A DNA stretch of 64,000 bases, taken from assembly GCA_963930645.1 (NCBI GenBank), contig OZ005655.1, forward strand, positions 132,397,626 to 132,461,625, written 5' to 3'. The notes under the pieces were generated by a model. The model searched no databases, had not been told where the DNA came from, and worked only from the letters and a program-made list of their open reading frames with translations. Of the stretch, positions 10,804 to 21,360 are shown piece by piece (position 1 is the stretch's first letter; every line of letters begins with the position of its first letter). Position numbers and translations under genes: made by a program. Source of the stretch: Salticus scenicus (taxonomy: Eukaryota; Arthropoda; Arachnida; Araneae; Salticidae).

Positions 10804-11368
10804 GTAATGAATAGACATTCACAAAATTTGAAAGAAGTTTCTTAAAATATATCTCATATAAAATTAATTTTGCTATTCCAATCAGCAGAGACGGAAATAT
10901 TTCGATAACATGATTTCTTATAATTATTTAGTATTAAGTGCACTTCCATCCTATAAATGCCGGGAATAAAGAATATAAAAATTTAAATTAACGTAAAAAC
11001 ATGAAGGAGAGGGGGGGGGGAAGCATAGAAGCTTCCACCCCCCGTTATATTTACCCAATTTGAATTTAGATTCTTGGAATAAATATCTCGTAAAAATAAT
11101 ATGGTTATTCCATTCAACAGGGGTTGAAATATTCAGATTAAAAAAGAAAAAAAAAATGCATTAAAAACATCGCAAAAGCCCCGTTAAGCACACAAGTTGA
11201 ATCAATTTAAGTTTTAACAGTGTTAGGTTTGGCGCACTCCCATCCTCCCATCCTATAATTATTTCTCATTGCGCAGCACTAGTGCGATATAAAACTCAAT
11301 TACCCAACCAATCAACCAACTCATCCTATAATTGATGAGATTTATAGAATTCAAACTAACGTAAAACT
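10804..11368. other. Spacer of the 280-bp inverted repeat
   Basis: AT-rich with a G run (11010-11020). It contains the tail of a SINE of the second family at about 11258-11330. No coding signal. Confidence 0.6.
11258..11332 (+). mobile_element. SINE family S2 tail fragment
   Basis: Reads GCGCAGCACTAGTGCGATAT and ends in CCAACCAATCAACCAAC. It matches the complement of the 3' end of the SINE at 12261-12590. Confidence 0.65.
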
Positions 11369-11647
11369 TTGAAAGATGGCCGCCAAGCCCATCATACATA
11401 AATAAAAATGATAATATTTTTCAGAAACACGCTATGATGTATTTAGTACAGGAAAGAAGGATTTCTATCAACATATTATAAGGCACTTGATTCACATGTG
11501 AAAATTTAGTTAAAAGGGAATATTAAATAAGTATTTGAATGTAAGCTTGGGAGTTTGATATCACACCCTTTTTAGACACAACTTTAATCAATTCTCTTTC
11601 TTTGAGTTTGGCTTTTTTGTACATTTTAAGTGTCTTTTTTGTAGATA
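11369..11647 (-). repeat. Right arm of the 280-bp inverted repeat pair
   Basis: Partner of 10525-10803. Its outer edge is 7 bp from the 213-bp MITE at 11655. Confidence 0.9.
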
Positions 11648-11654
11648 GCTTATA

Positions 11655-11867
11655 CAGTCGGTAACAAAAGTCTCCGATAACTAGCAAACATTCCTATGTA
11701 AAAAAAGTACACTTAATACAGTTTTGTTAAATAAATCCTTGTCGAATCCTGTTTTCAGACTGACAAAGAACAGGATTCGACAAGGATTTATTTAACAAAA
11801 CTGTATTAAGTGTACTTTTTTTATATAGGAATTTTTGCTAGTGTTCGGAGACTTTTGTTACCGACTG
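11655..11867. mobile_element. 213-bp palindromic MITE (mariner-type), copy 1
   Basis: Begins CAGTCGGTAACAAAAGT and ends with its complement. Almost the whole length folds as one hairpin around a loop near CAGACTGACAAAG. TA target duplication at 11653-11654 and 11868-11869. A second copy of exactly the same length lies at 22831-23043. TA targets and length fit a Tc1/mariner-mobilised MITE. Confidence 0.9.
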
Positions 11868-12027
11868 TACTTGTGAAAACTTTTTTAAAATGTTGACAAA
11901 GCAAGACTGTTTTTTAAAACAAATCGTTAGATCTGTCGAATATTAATTTTATTTTTACATTTGCCAATTTTATTTTTTCTTTTATGATTATAATTTTAAT
12001 CAAAAAAATGTTTACCAACTTTTTTTT

Positions 12028-12054
12028 TTTAATCTAACTACATGAAAATACCAC

Positions 12055-12086
<32 letters not shown>

Positions 12087-12101
12087 ATATCAAAAACTAA
12101 T

Positions 12102-12133
<32 letters not shown>
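12028..12133. repeat. Poly(A) tracts
   Basis: Two long A runs (12055-12082 and 12108-12133) in otherwise AT-rich DNA. Confidence 0.9.
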
Positions 12134-12135
<2 letters not shown>

Positions 12136-12260
12136 CTATATTGTCTAGTGGCATCTATAAAAATTAGGATTTTTTTTCTGGTATCCGTATATTATTAATT
12201 TAAATTAAGGTGTACTGGTCGAAATTCATCATTTGAGATAAAAATGTTTCCACCACTTGC

Positions 12261-12590
12261 GGTTGGTTGGTTGGTAGGGTTTTACGTCGCACTAGTGCTG
12301 CGCAGATGGGCAATTAGCGACGTTCTGGAACTCGCCCCTAGTGTTGGTCCGGAGACATGCCATCGCAATTTTGTTCCTCCACGGAACGGATGGTTCTCCC
12401 GCTTCGGTGACCACCAGAGGTACAATTTTTGATGGGAACATGGAGGACATTGCGGCCACGACAGATTTTACGTGCACCAACCAAGCCACCATTAGTGTAC
12501 ACGACGGTCTTTGGCCGGCTCGAGTACCGAACCCATAATCTTCCGATTACGAGGCCGGCGCTCTACCGACTGGGCTACCGCGGCCCCCAA
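12261..12590 (-). mobile_element. tRNA-derived SINE, family S2
   Basis: Reading the minus strand from 12590, the head is tRNA-like: A box in TAGCCCAGTCGGTAGAGCG, an anticodon-arm-like CCGGCCTCGTAATCGG (loop with CGT) and a B box in GGGTTCGGTACTC. The body of about 250 bp ends in a TTACGTCGC...GTGCTGCGC line and a CCAACCAACCAACC tail. The tail suggests mobilisation by a LINE with a short tandem 3' end. It is not a functional tRNA gene, because the head runs into SINE body without a terminator. Confidence 0.85.
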
Positions 12591-12599
12591 CACTTGTGT

Positions 12600-13432
12600 A
12601 AAGTAGCTTTTGAATCTGTTTTTATGATCATTTTCATTCAATTTTGTGTCCCCTAAAATTACCTCTTTTTCAAAATTGAATGTTTTCTATTTTCTTATAA
12701 AATAAAAGTATTTAACATTATGAAGATTAAATAACGTAATTTTTTATATTGATGTTTTATGATTATGAGAAAATTATACCTTAAGTGCATATTTAAATCA
12801 GAATATTGTAAGTAAAATTTCAACATTTAAGAGAAATGTAATATGTATATACTTGGTTACAAATGAAATGTATACCGTATTAAGAAGGAAGTTTTATCTG
12901 ACATTTGTTGGACGTCTTTGACTCTATTTATTTTTTTCACAAATATGCTCATGCTATAATATGCATGATTTACTTTTTTATTTATTTATTTTATATATAT
13001 ATACATATTACATATATATTATTTTAGGAGGGTAGGGAATAGCTCGATACACCGACGAGATGACACGGAGATTAAGTGAAAAGCTAACATTATAAAAACA
13101 ACTTACCTTGAATTTAATACTCTAATTTTTACATAAAATCTCTAATTTTCAGCTGGAAGAACACTAGCTTATAAATTATGAAATGTGAATGTGGCACTGG
13201 TGATGAATTTAATTAAATATAATTTTTCTTTAAAATCTCCAATTTTCAACTGAATTTAGGATTTTTTTACTGTGACATCATAATCATTATTTTTAATTTT
13301 TGACAAAACCAATTAAAAATTTCTTTTTTGTTAAAAACAATACGTTTCTATAATATGGTAATAATAATGATAATAATATAACGTGATTCATCATCTAACT
13401 AAGACTACTATATAAGAGGCTGAATCATTCGC
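12600..13432. other. Unassigned AT-rich interval
   Basis: No gene or element end recognised. Contains a TTTAT-rich patch and (TA)n near 12990-13020. Confidence 0.4.
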
Positions 13433-13475
13433 CGCCGCGAATTTGGAAAATGCCGACTCCTCAGAACCTTGGCGA
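13433..13475 (+). repeat. 43-bp GC-rich word, inverted with respect to 21310-21352
   Basis: CGCCGCGAATTTGGAAAATG followed by CCGACTCCTCAGAACCTTGG. Identical, as the reverse complement, to 21310-21352. It is the only GC-rich stretch in its surroundings. It could be the terminal inverted repeat of a 7.9-kb element or a duplicated piece of a promoter or exon. Confidence 0.8.
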
Positions 13476-13679
13476 CAGAAGCTTGGCGCGAAACGTTATT
13501 CTGAGATGATAAATCTGAAATGTGGAAACTAATCATTGATTGATTCAAACCAGTCAGAAATGAATCAATCATCGATTCATTCGTTCGCAATTCGTATTTG
13601 TAATATGTAATTGTAAACATTAAGTAAAACATTTTGCTTAAATAAAAAGTAACTTTCTTCACATTTTATTGAATGAAAT

Positions 13680-15390
13680 GCGATTATTTTACAAGAAAAC
13701 ATTTTTTTTTTCTTTTTATAATTATTAAAATGTGCTAAATAAAAATACAAATCTATTACACATAACTTTTTTTACCAATAAGTAAATGTATCACAATAAA
13801 TTTCTCCACTGATTTATTAATTTTACCATTCAATATTTTTCTTTATACAATATAAATTAATTTTATCCAAATAAATTAATTTATACTGTTAAATATTTAT
13901 TCTGAAGTATTCTTTTTTTCTGTCTCTTTTTCTGTAAGAGAAAAAAAAATCGCAATAATTTGTTAAGTAATGATGAACTTAAGTATTTTGTGAGTAATTA
14001 TAAACATAAGTAATTAAGCAAAATTTATTTGTCAGATAATGTTAATTTTGATTAATGGAGATTTTTTTTTTTTTTTTTTGCCTAACTTTGAAATTAAGCT
14101 ATATTAATTTTTAAAATAGCAACACATTGATTTTCTTTTATTTACTTATTTAGATTAATAAATAAAGAATACTCACTTTCTAAAAATCGAGCAAATTCAA
14201 ATGTTTGCATAGGTATAGATTGATTACATTTATAATATGATTAATTATATGTATAATCTCTTCCTTAAAATGAAATTTCTAATTTTTTTTTATGTAAATG
14301 ATTTTTAACTGAATTTATTTCAGTAGTAATCTTGCTTCAGTGAAAATGAACTATATCCAAACATTTAAAAGTATTTATATAACCTTTATATAAAACCTTT
14401 CATTTATAAAATTTCATGCAAACAATTCTGCATTCAAAGACTTTTTTTGTTGAGTTTTATATCGTTACAACTTGACAAAAAAAAAAAAAAAAAAAAAAAA
14501 AAGATATTTGAAACTTAAATTTTTATTATTGAGAAATTTTTAGTCTTCTTGATGCAGCAGATTGCGCCAACAAGTCATATAATTTAGGATACTTTGATAT
14601 AATTAATATACAAGTGCTTAAATAATGCCACAGTCATTTTCTCAGCATGTAGAGTGTTGCCAATACAAAAATTGAGCTTTAGAACTAGAAGTTGGTGTTA
14701 CTCACTAGTTGCTCTTAATTTTGTGTGTATAGTATTTTCCCCCTGATGATCACATGAAAATGGAGATATTAATAGCAATATTTTATCTGTATAAACATTA
14801 TGTGAATTGTCATAATAGATTACCATTCCAGTTTAATGCTTTTAATACTACACAAATCCAAAACAAGCAATAAAAATCCAAAGTATTTTATTGCCAAATT
14901 TCACAAGATCGGATTAACACTAATGTCTGCTTTAGACAAACTTATTTTTAAATTAAAATAATATTTGAAGATAATAAGTATAAAGGCAATACTTTTATAA
15001 ACACTAATAGTTTTCTAAATCGTGCATAATGAGTATTTTTAATGAAAATGTTACAAAATAAAAAAATATATATATGTTATTCATCGAAATTTTAATCATA
15101 ATTCACTGTAAGAAAAACATTGATATCAGTGGTAATTTAAATGCATTCATCAAAATAACGTCTTTTAACAATAAATGTTAAATTTTGCTATCTAAAAACA
15201 TGAAGTTAAAAAGTAAAATTTACAGTAATTAAGGATATCCACTTAATTTTCGAAGTGTACTTCATATTTTTACTCTAATAAAAACGTTGATATAAGTATC
15301 AATTGAGATGTATTAACCAAAATAACTTAGTCTAACAATAAATAATACATTATAAAAAAGCACAAAAGAAATGGCACTTAAAAGTAATAA
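13680..15390. other. Unassigned AT-rich interval
   Basis: Very AT-rich, with poly(T) (14057-14079) and poly(A) (14477-14502) runs. No coding or RNA signals recognised. Confidence 0.4.
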
Positions 15391-15424
15391 ATACAAAACT
15401 TTGAATAAACACCATAAAAGCAAG

Positions 15425-15482
15425 AACTCGCAACAGTTGTTTCAGGTCAAAAGAAAACCTAGCCCTTCATCAGGTGAACAAA
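15425..15482 (-). ncRNA. Hammerhead-ribozyme-like motif (left arm)
   Basis: On the minus strand CTGATGA (15473-15467) is followed by a stem II region AGGGC...GACCT and then GAAAC (15443-15439). Stem III would be ACA/TGT with a 2-nt loop, and H17 would be the following U. The upstream stem I strand reads GTTCAC where the sister arm has GTTCGC, so stem I is damaged by one change (pairing partner GCGAG). The catalytic core itself is intact. Confidence 0.5.
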
Positions 15483-15565
15483 GTAGAGTGCTGTAAACAA
15501 AGCAGCAACACAGTGCAACCTGCAACAGCGTTTTGTTGCTGTTTTTTTGCAGCACTCGTGTCTAC

Positions 15566-15622
15566 TTTGTTCGCCTGAAAAAGGGTCGTGTTTTCTTTTT
15601 GACCTGAAACAATTGTTGCAAG
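15566..15622 (+). ncRNA. Hammerhead-ribozyme-like motif (right arm, core mutated)
   Basis: TTCGC stem I strand, then CTGAAAA where the core should be CTGANGA, stem II AGGGTC...GACCT, and GAAAC followed by a palindromic ACAATTGT stem III. Stem II is better preserved than in the left arm, whereas the core carries a substitution that would abolish cleavage. Confidence 0.4.
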
Positions 15623-16244
15623 TGTGCTTTTATTGTGTTTATTCAAAGATTTGTAGTTATTAATAAATAATGCATTTTACTATTCAAAAACAGGAATTTA
15701 AAAAGTAAAATATACTGTCATTCACTTAATTTTCAAAGTATAATTGACCATTTATTATTATTATTTATTTATTTATTTATTTATTTTTTTTTTTTGTTAT
15801 AGGTTTGGTAAAATAGAAACTGACCATTCATAGTTAGTTCTTTGTATGTTATCATTCTTTCTATCAAGATACTCTACCATAACTTACCTGTCAAGATTGC
15901 AGCCATGTTTATTTTAATAATTTAAACATGAAAAAGAAAATCATTAAATGAAGAATTAATTGCCTTAACCATGTTACACGTACATACATTTTAATAAATT
16001 ATAGCTATATTTTAATACAGTTGTGCATATATATTTTTTAATACACGTACATTCCTTAATATGGAAGCCTATTTTTAAGATTAATAAAACAAATATTTAA
16101 AATTGAATTACTTCACTATGCATAGAAATCTGTACAGCAGCAATCACTACCATACATGTGTGCTCACTCTGCAACCATTAAATCCAAAAGAAAAAAAAGG
16201 AATACTGGATATAGCTTATTCATTTTGCATGAAAATCTGTGTAG

Positions 16245-16415
16245 CAGTAGCAGATCTAGGGGGCTGAACCCTCCCACCCCCCCCCCCCCCCAAAAAAAAA
16301 AAGCACTGACATTCACAATTGAATGTTACAATTGTAAAATTTTCATTGATCTGGAATAACATCTTGAAAACCCTTAGCCCCCCCCCTCCAAAGTTAAGTT
16401 CTGGATCCGCCACTG
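16245..16415. mobile_element. hAT-like MITE
   Basis: Left end CAGTAGCAGATCTAG and right end CTGGATCCGCCACTG are imperfect inverted repeats of the common CAGTGGCGGATCC type, enclosing C-runs on both sides. The element sits in one of two tandem copies of a roughly 90-bp host sequence (ACCATACATGTGTGCTCAC at 16150, again at 16432). No clean target duplication. Confidence 0.6.
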
Positions 16416-16585
16416 AGCAGTGGTCATGGTACCATACATGTATGCTCACTTAGCTAGCATAAAAAAAAAAAAAATCTCACATGGGGACCATTGGAATATA
16501 CATGTCCACAAACATTCCTGAAAATAAGCCAAAAAAAAAAAGTCCTAATTCATTAGGAAGGGTAGGTTGATTTCTCTTTTTATGA

Positions 16586-16613
16586 AGTAGCCGCCATTGT
16601 AAAACAATGGCGG
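16586..16613. repeat. Perfect short hairpin
   Basis: AGCCGCCATTGT pairs with its complement ACAATGGCGGCT. GC-rich against an AT-rich background. Could be the centre of a decayed MITE. Confidence 0.6.
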
Positions 16614-16942
16614 CTGTAAATTATTAATGGACTTGGTAGAGATACTGATTTGGGCTATGTACATATAGGGTTTTAAGCACATCGGTTCATCGGTACTTTT
16701 TATGTGAATTTGAAATTTTCAAGTGGCCACCACTTGAAACCAAAAAAAAAAACGAAACAACTTGGTTAACAAACTTGTCCAAGATATTTATAAGATAAGT
16801 TCACTGTCCAAATTTGGTTCAATTTGGAGTATTATTTCGGGGGTTATCATGATAACAAAATTTTCATTATAGACAGATAAATAGATATATAATATAGATA
16901 AACGAAGAGATTGCAATACGTCGATTTCTAAAGAAATATACC

Positions 16943-16977
<35 letters not shown>

Positions 16978-17175
16978 GCTACTCCAACTACAATAGTCTT
17001 TATGATAGGATTATATATAACACCTATAGTAAATTTTTTATAAATAATACTTCATGTCTTATTACAGAAAATACCATTGGCAAATATTTAGCTTAGACAG
17101 TAAAAAATAAATAACTGGTGTACAATGGCTATTTAAATTTAAAACACTTTCTCCCACACCATAAAATTAATGAAA

Positions 17176-17220
17176 GCACTACCAGTTTCGAAAGGACGTG
17201 ACCTTTCTTCTTCAAGTACA
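17176..17220 (-). ncRNA. Hammerhead-ribozyme-like motif (left arm)
   Basis: Minus strand: CTTGAAGA in place of CTGAAGA, a perfect 6-bp stem II (GAAAGG with CCTTTC), GAAAC, a short stem III (AC-TG-GT), the cleavage triplet GTA and the downstream stem I strand GTGC. The upstream strand GTAC pairs only partly. Probably inactive because of the change in the core. Confidence 0.5.
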
Positions 17221-17267
17221 AAAAACACAAGTCTTGCTTTTTTCTCCAAGGTAATAGCAAGTGTTTT

Positions 17268-17311
17268 GCACCTGAAGAAGAAAAGCCACATCCCTTCGAA
17301 ACTGGTAGTGC
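17268..17311 (+). ncRNA. Hammerhead-ribozyme-like motif (right arm, best preserved)
   Basis: In order: stem I strand GCAC (17268-17271), core CTGAAGA (17272-17278, allowed CTGANGA form), stem II region closing on CCCTTC, GAAAC (17298-17302), minimal stem III AC/GT around TG, the triplet GTA with predicted cleavage after 17307, and the second stem I strand GTGC (17308-17311), fully complementary to the first. Stem II has mismatches here but is perfect in the sister arm. One extra A sits between the core and stem II. Tiny stem III motifs of this kind are known from Penelope-like elements and retrozymes. Confidence 0.55.
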
Positions 17312-17808
17312 TTTCATTAATTTTATGGTATGTGAAGAAGTTTTTAACTATTAAACATAGCTTAGTGTTCAATGAAAATCATTCGAGTATAGATGGAATA
17401 CTTTTGTTCTCTTTGGCAAAAATTAGTGGTAAGAAATGATGCATTTTACCAAAACAAATAACTCTGTTAAAATTGAGAAGTAAGGTTTACTAATTTTGGC
17501 TATCCTGAAACAATATTTGCTGCCAAATTTGATCGCTAATTTCACCAGGCTGCCAAGTTTGTAGCCAACACATATGTTGGTCTTTGCATCAGTTTTAGCG
17601 ATTTGCTGAAAAATTTGTAAATAATAAGAAAAAACCTTACATTACAGGTTCATAAAAATCTGAATAGCCGCTCTCATGAGGGGGGGGGGGGGCTCCTTCA
17701 TCAGCTTACTTCCTCGTGGTCTATGCCATCGCTAGTGGATATTTTCTTCTGTCTCTTACTCTCTCTTTAAGTAGATGGTGCCACTGTCAGGAAGCATATG
17801 TGCTGAAA

Positions 17809-17960
17809 TCAAAGCAGCAGCGTCCGTTGCCACTTTCATGCAGCACTGGTGCTTACTTTGTTCGCCTGACAAAGGGTCGTGTGTTCTTTCGACATAAAAC
17901 AATTATTACAAGTTTATTGCATTTTATGGTGTTTATTCAAAGTTTTGTACTTATTACTTT
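17809..17960 (+). repeat. Third, solitary copy of the hammerhead-bearing arm
   Basis: Matches the right arm of 15396-15660 (TACTTTGTTCGCCTGA, then GGGTCGTG, then TTTATTCAAAG). The motif reads CTGACAA ... ATAAAAC, so both core boxes are decayed. Confidence 0.7.
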
Positions 17961-18039
17961 AAAACTGTGAATTTACTGTTTTGTGGTGCTTTCTTATTAT
18001 CTTCTCTTCTGTTTTCTTCCGTTTCGTGATATTTGTGAA

Positions 18040-20010
18040 ATATGCCAGCAGGCCCATAGCTGCAGGTACAAAAGCTATCTTGTGCAATGAAGATATGTTC
18101 CAGTTAGCATAGGATGCAAAAACTGCACAACTGGAGGACTTACCGAGGGAAGCTGTCCTTCCTTTTCTTTTCAATCTTCCTTAAACTGCAACTGTTTAAA
18201 CACATATTTCACTTTTTAAACGTTTTAGGATGATATGATATGCTTTTTTTTCTCTCTTTCTCTTTCCATAGTAATAATAATTATAAATTTATACACTTAA
18301 ACTGCAATTTTCAAATTTACTAGATGAGGCTAAGTCTTAAAAAACAATTCGTTAAAAATGACGTATAACTTAAAAATTTTCAAGAAATTTGTAAAATTTT
18401 GGGAGCGTAGTGATTAAATCTACAAGTCTCTCATGACAAAGGTCTTAGCAGAAGAATTAAAAATTATTTTGCATGGAGCAATTTTAAAAATTTTATCTTA
18501 TTAAATTTAAGTAGTTTCTGAGAAATATGTAAAATTTTGGATCAGGAAGTGAAAGCGGTGAGTTGCACAATTAATGAAAAATGTGTTTTTTCTTTGGATT
18601 AAAGCTGAATTGACCAAACTTACGTTCGATTTGATTGAAAGAGTTGAATAATACCATGAAAATTAAGTAATACCAAATTAAAAAGCACCATAAAATTCAA
18701 AAGCATGCAAAAGTTCAAATGGAAAACAATTGAACAATACAAGAAAGTAAAATATTAAATGTTTATCTATTTTAAGAAAAGTTTTCTTTACTGCATGCCA
18801 TGATGAACAAACATTCTTTCTTCAATAAACTTTTCCTTCCTTTTCTTCCATCTGACATCGGTGTTAATGAAATGAGCTAGCAAGCCCATATTTACATGCA
18901 CGAAAATAATTTTGTGCACTGAAGATATGTTCCAGCTGGCATAGGATGCAAAGACTTCATAAATGGAGAACTTTCTGGGGAAAACTGCTCCGTCTTTTCT
19001 TCTTCACTCTTTTTTTAAACATTATCTATATAAAATATATATTTTAATATTTAAGGATAATGTGTAATTTTTTTAAACTATAGATATATACTCTGAAATT
19101 GCTTATTACAAATTCGTTAGTTGAGGCTATGTCTGCAATAAATAAAATTTTTAAAAAGGAACTAAAAAATTTTATAAACAAACACCATAAAATTAAAAAA
19201 CACACGCAAAAGTTTGAATGGCAAACAACTGAAAAGGCAAGGATACAAGAAAATCAAATGACAAATTTAAATGTTATTACTTTTAGATTTATTTACAGCA
19301 TGTCACAAAGAACTGGCTGTCTTCAATAAGCTTATCCTCCTCTTTCTTCTATCGGATGTTGATATTAATAAAATCGCTAGCAAGCCCACGTCTACAGGCA
19401 CGAAAATAATTTTGTGCACTGAAGATATGTTCCAGCTGGCATAGGATGCAAAGACTTCATAAATGGAGAACTTTCTGGGGAAAACTGCTCCGTCTTTTCT
19501 TCTTCACTCTTTTTTTAAACATTATCTATATAAAATACATATTTTAATATTTAAGGATAATGTGCAATTTTTTTAAACTATAGATATATACACTGAAATT
19601 GCTTATTACAAATTCGTCAGTTGAGGCTATGTCTGCAATAAATAAAATTTTTAAAAAGGAAAAATACAACTAAAAAATTTTATAAACAAACACCATAAAA
19701 TTAAAAAACACACACAAAAGTTTGAATGGCAAACAACTGAAAAGGATACAAGAAAATCAAATGACAAATTTAAATGTTATTATTTTTAGATTTATTTACA
19801 GCATGTCACAAAGAACTGGCTGTCTTCAATAAGCTTATCCTCCTCTTTCTTCTATCTGATGTTGATATTAATAAAATCGCTAGCAAGCCCACGTCTACAG
19901 GCACAAAAGCAATTTTGTGCACTGAAGATATGGTCCAGCTGGCATAGGATGCAGACTTCATAACTAGAGGACTTTCCAAGAAACACTGCTCCTTCCTTTC
20001 TCTTCGATTT
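18040..20010 (+). repeat. Tandem duplication, unit 500 bp
   Basis: The anchor GAAGATATGTTCCAGCTGGC and its context recur at 18921, 19421 and 19924, plus a diverged copy at 18089. Spacings are 500 and 503 bp. The two full units (18921-19420 and 19421-19923) are nearly identical, so the last duplication is recent. Units contain a line resembling the hammerhead repeats' 3' end (CACCATAAAATT), so they may derive from a Penelope-type terminal repeat. No protein is supported. Confidence 0.85.
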
Positions 20011-20435
20011 TCTTTAAACTGTGATTGTTTATAATTTTGAGCCTTTCAACTGAATTTTTTTTTAATTGTACTTTATGCATTTTTTGCATTTAAATTTTTC
20101 TTTTAAAATGTATTTTGAAGCAATTTTATTTTCTACCATTCTGAGTAAGGCATTCTTTGATAAACTTTCCTAAAGTTTGTAAATCTCAAGGATAATAGTA
20201 AAATTGTGTCAAGTTAGTTATTTATTAAAAACACTAAGGCATATCATAAACTGTATTATTATTCCCAAGTAACAAATATTAGTTCTTGTTTTTATAAATT
20301 CAAATTAACATCACTCAGAAAGTATGTGTACAACTTAATCAGCAGTCCACATAATGCAATCTATTCTATGTAAATATATCTTACTATACTATTCAAAATG
20401 TAATGTGTAATAAATAAATTTATTGAAATTATCAT

Positions 20436-20500
20436 TATGAAAATGATTGAACTGATAATTACATGTTTACATGTAATCATCAGTTCAATCGTTTTCATTT
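20436..20500. repeat. Near-perfect 65-bp palindrome
   Basis: AATGATTGAACTGATAATTA followed closely by its complement around CATGTTTACATG. Arms of about 30 bp with one or two mismatches. Would extrude as a cruciform. Confidence 0.85.
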
Positions 20501-20509
20501 CAAAGGGTG

Positions 20510-21200
20510 ATATTTAACAAAATAAATATCCAACTAATATACTAATTAAAAGGAGAATGATCACTATTATATCACAATTTTAAGTCAAATGTCTAAACAA
20601 ATAACTTGATGCAAGATAAGCTATCAGGATAGTATTAGATACTAACATTCCAATAAGTTATAGCAATAATATACACAATATTACTTTTAATTAAAACATA
20701 TATATATATATATTAATTCTAGGCACTTATACAACTTACAGACATTAAATTCAACTTTAACAATTATAAAACCATTGAAACTTGTGTTTACGTACATACC
20801 TTGCATCAAGTTGTTCACATACACACACAAAATAGAACATTTGAATTCCAGCACTATTAATTAATTATTCATTTAAATGCAGATGTGAAATAATAACATA
20901 CATCGGCAAAATATAAAATAAATATACGTCAATCTCTTTTCACGTTTATCTATGCATAATATAAACACGACAATTTTATGTTTAGTGTACATGTAAGATG
21001 TTTCCAATTACCTACCTGTGAACGTTTCCATTTTAAAACCCGGAAAAGCTTGTATAGAAAACAAAAATATCTATTCAATTACCAAATAAATGTTTTAAAT
21101 CATACTTCAAAGTATCCAAATCAGGAGATAAAAGCATCTAAAATTTATACACATATTTTGTAAAGTATTAAACAAATTTCTATTGTTGATATATGAACTC
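20510..21200. other. Unassigned AT-rich interval
   Basis: No gene recognised. (TA)n at 20697-20713. Confidence 0.4.
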
Positions 21201-21204
21201 TGAC

Positions 21205-21360
21205 GTTCGTTTCGTCAATCGTCATCAATTCACATTCAGATCTTCAGATGCAACCCTTGTGCTTGTTATCGCGACTCGCGCTCGCTCGCCAAAGCCCGAT
21301 TATGTCTTTTCGCCAAGGTTCTGAGGAGTCGGCATTTTCCAAATTCGCGGCGCGGATATA
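21205..21360. promoter_or_regulatory. CpG-rich patch, possible promoter or 5' exon
   Basis: Stands out from the AT-rich surroundings with many CG dinucleotides (TATCGCGACTCGCGCTCGCT, TTCGCGGCGCG). It includes the 43-bp word 21310-21352, inverted relative to 13433-13475. No TATA box or clear initiator. It could equally be the GC-rich end of a large transposon. Confidence 0.25.
21310..21352 (-). repeat. 43-bp GC-rich word, inverted partner of 13433-13475
   Basis: Exact reverse complement of 13433-13475, 7.8 kb away. Beyond the 43 bp, only scattered similarity remains (AGATCTGAATGTG against AAATCTGAAATGTG). Confidence 0.8.

Larger units (their letters stand above)
15396..15660. repeat. Palindrome of Penelope-type terminal repeats
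   Basis: Two arms of about 115 bp in head-to-head inversion. The left arm complements 'AACAATTGTTGCAAG...TTATTGTGTTTATTCAAAG' on the right. Each arm carries a hammerhead-like motif. A third copy of the arm is at 17809-17960. No reverse transcriptase lies nearby. Assignment to Penelope-like elements follows from the hammerhead-bearing pseudo-LTRs known for that class and is inference. Confidence 0.65.
17146..17335. repeat. Palindrome of hammerhead-bearing terminal repeats
   Basis: Arms of about 80 bp in inversion (CCATAAAATTAATGAAAGCA on the left, its complement on the right). The spacer also partly self-pairs (AACACAAGTCTTGC with GCAAGTGTTTT). Both arms contain a hammerhead-like motif oriented outwards. 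No protein-coding part remains. Confidence 0.75.

Noticed and set aside
12500..12590. Functional tRNA gene on the minus strand
   Set aside because: Boxes A and B are good but the sequence continues into a SINE body without a T-run terminator, and the acceptor stem does not close.
17129..17439. Open frames on both strands across 17.1-17.4 kb
   Set aside because: They cross the hammerhead-bearing palindrome and mirror one another (SKG, KALPVSKG on both strands), as expected from an inverted repeat rather than a gene.
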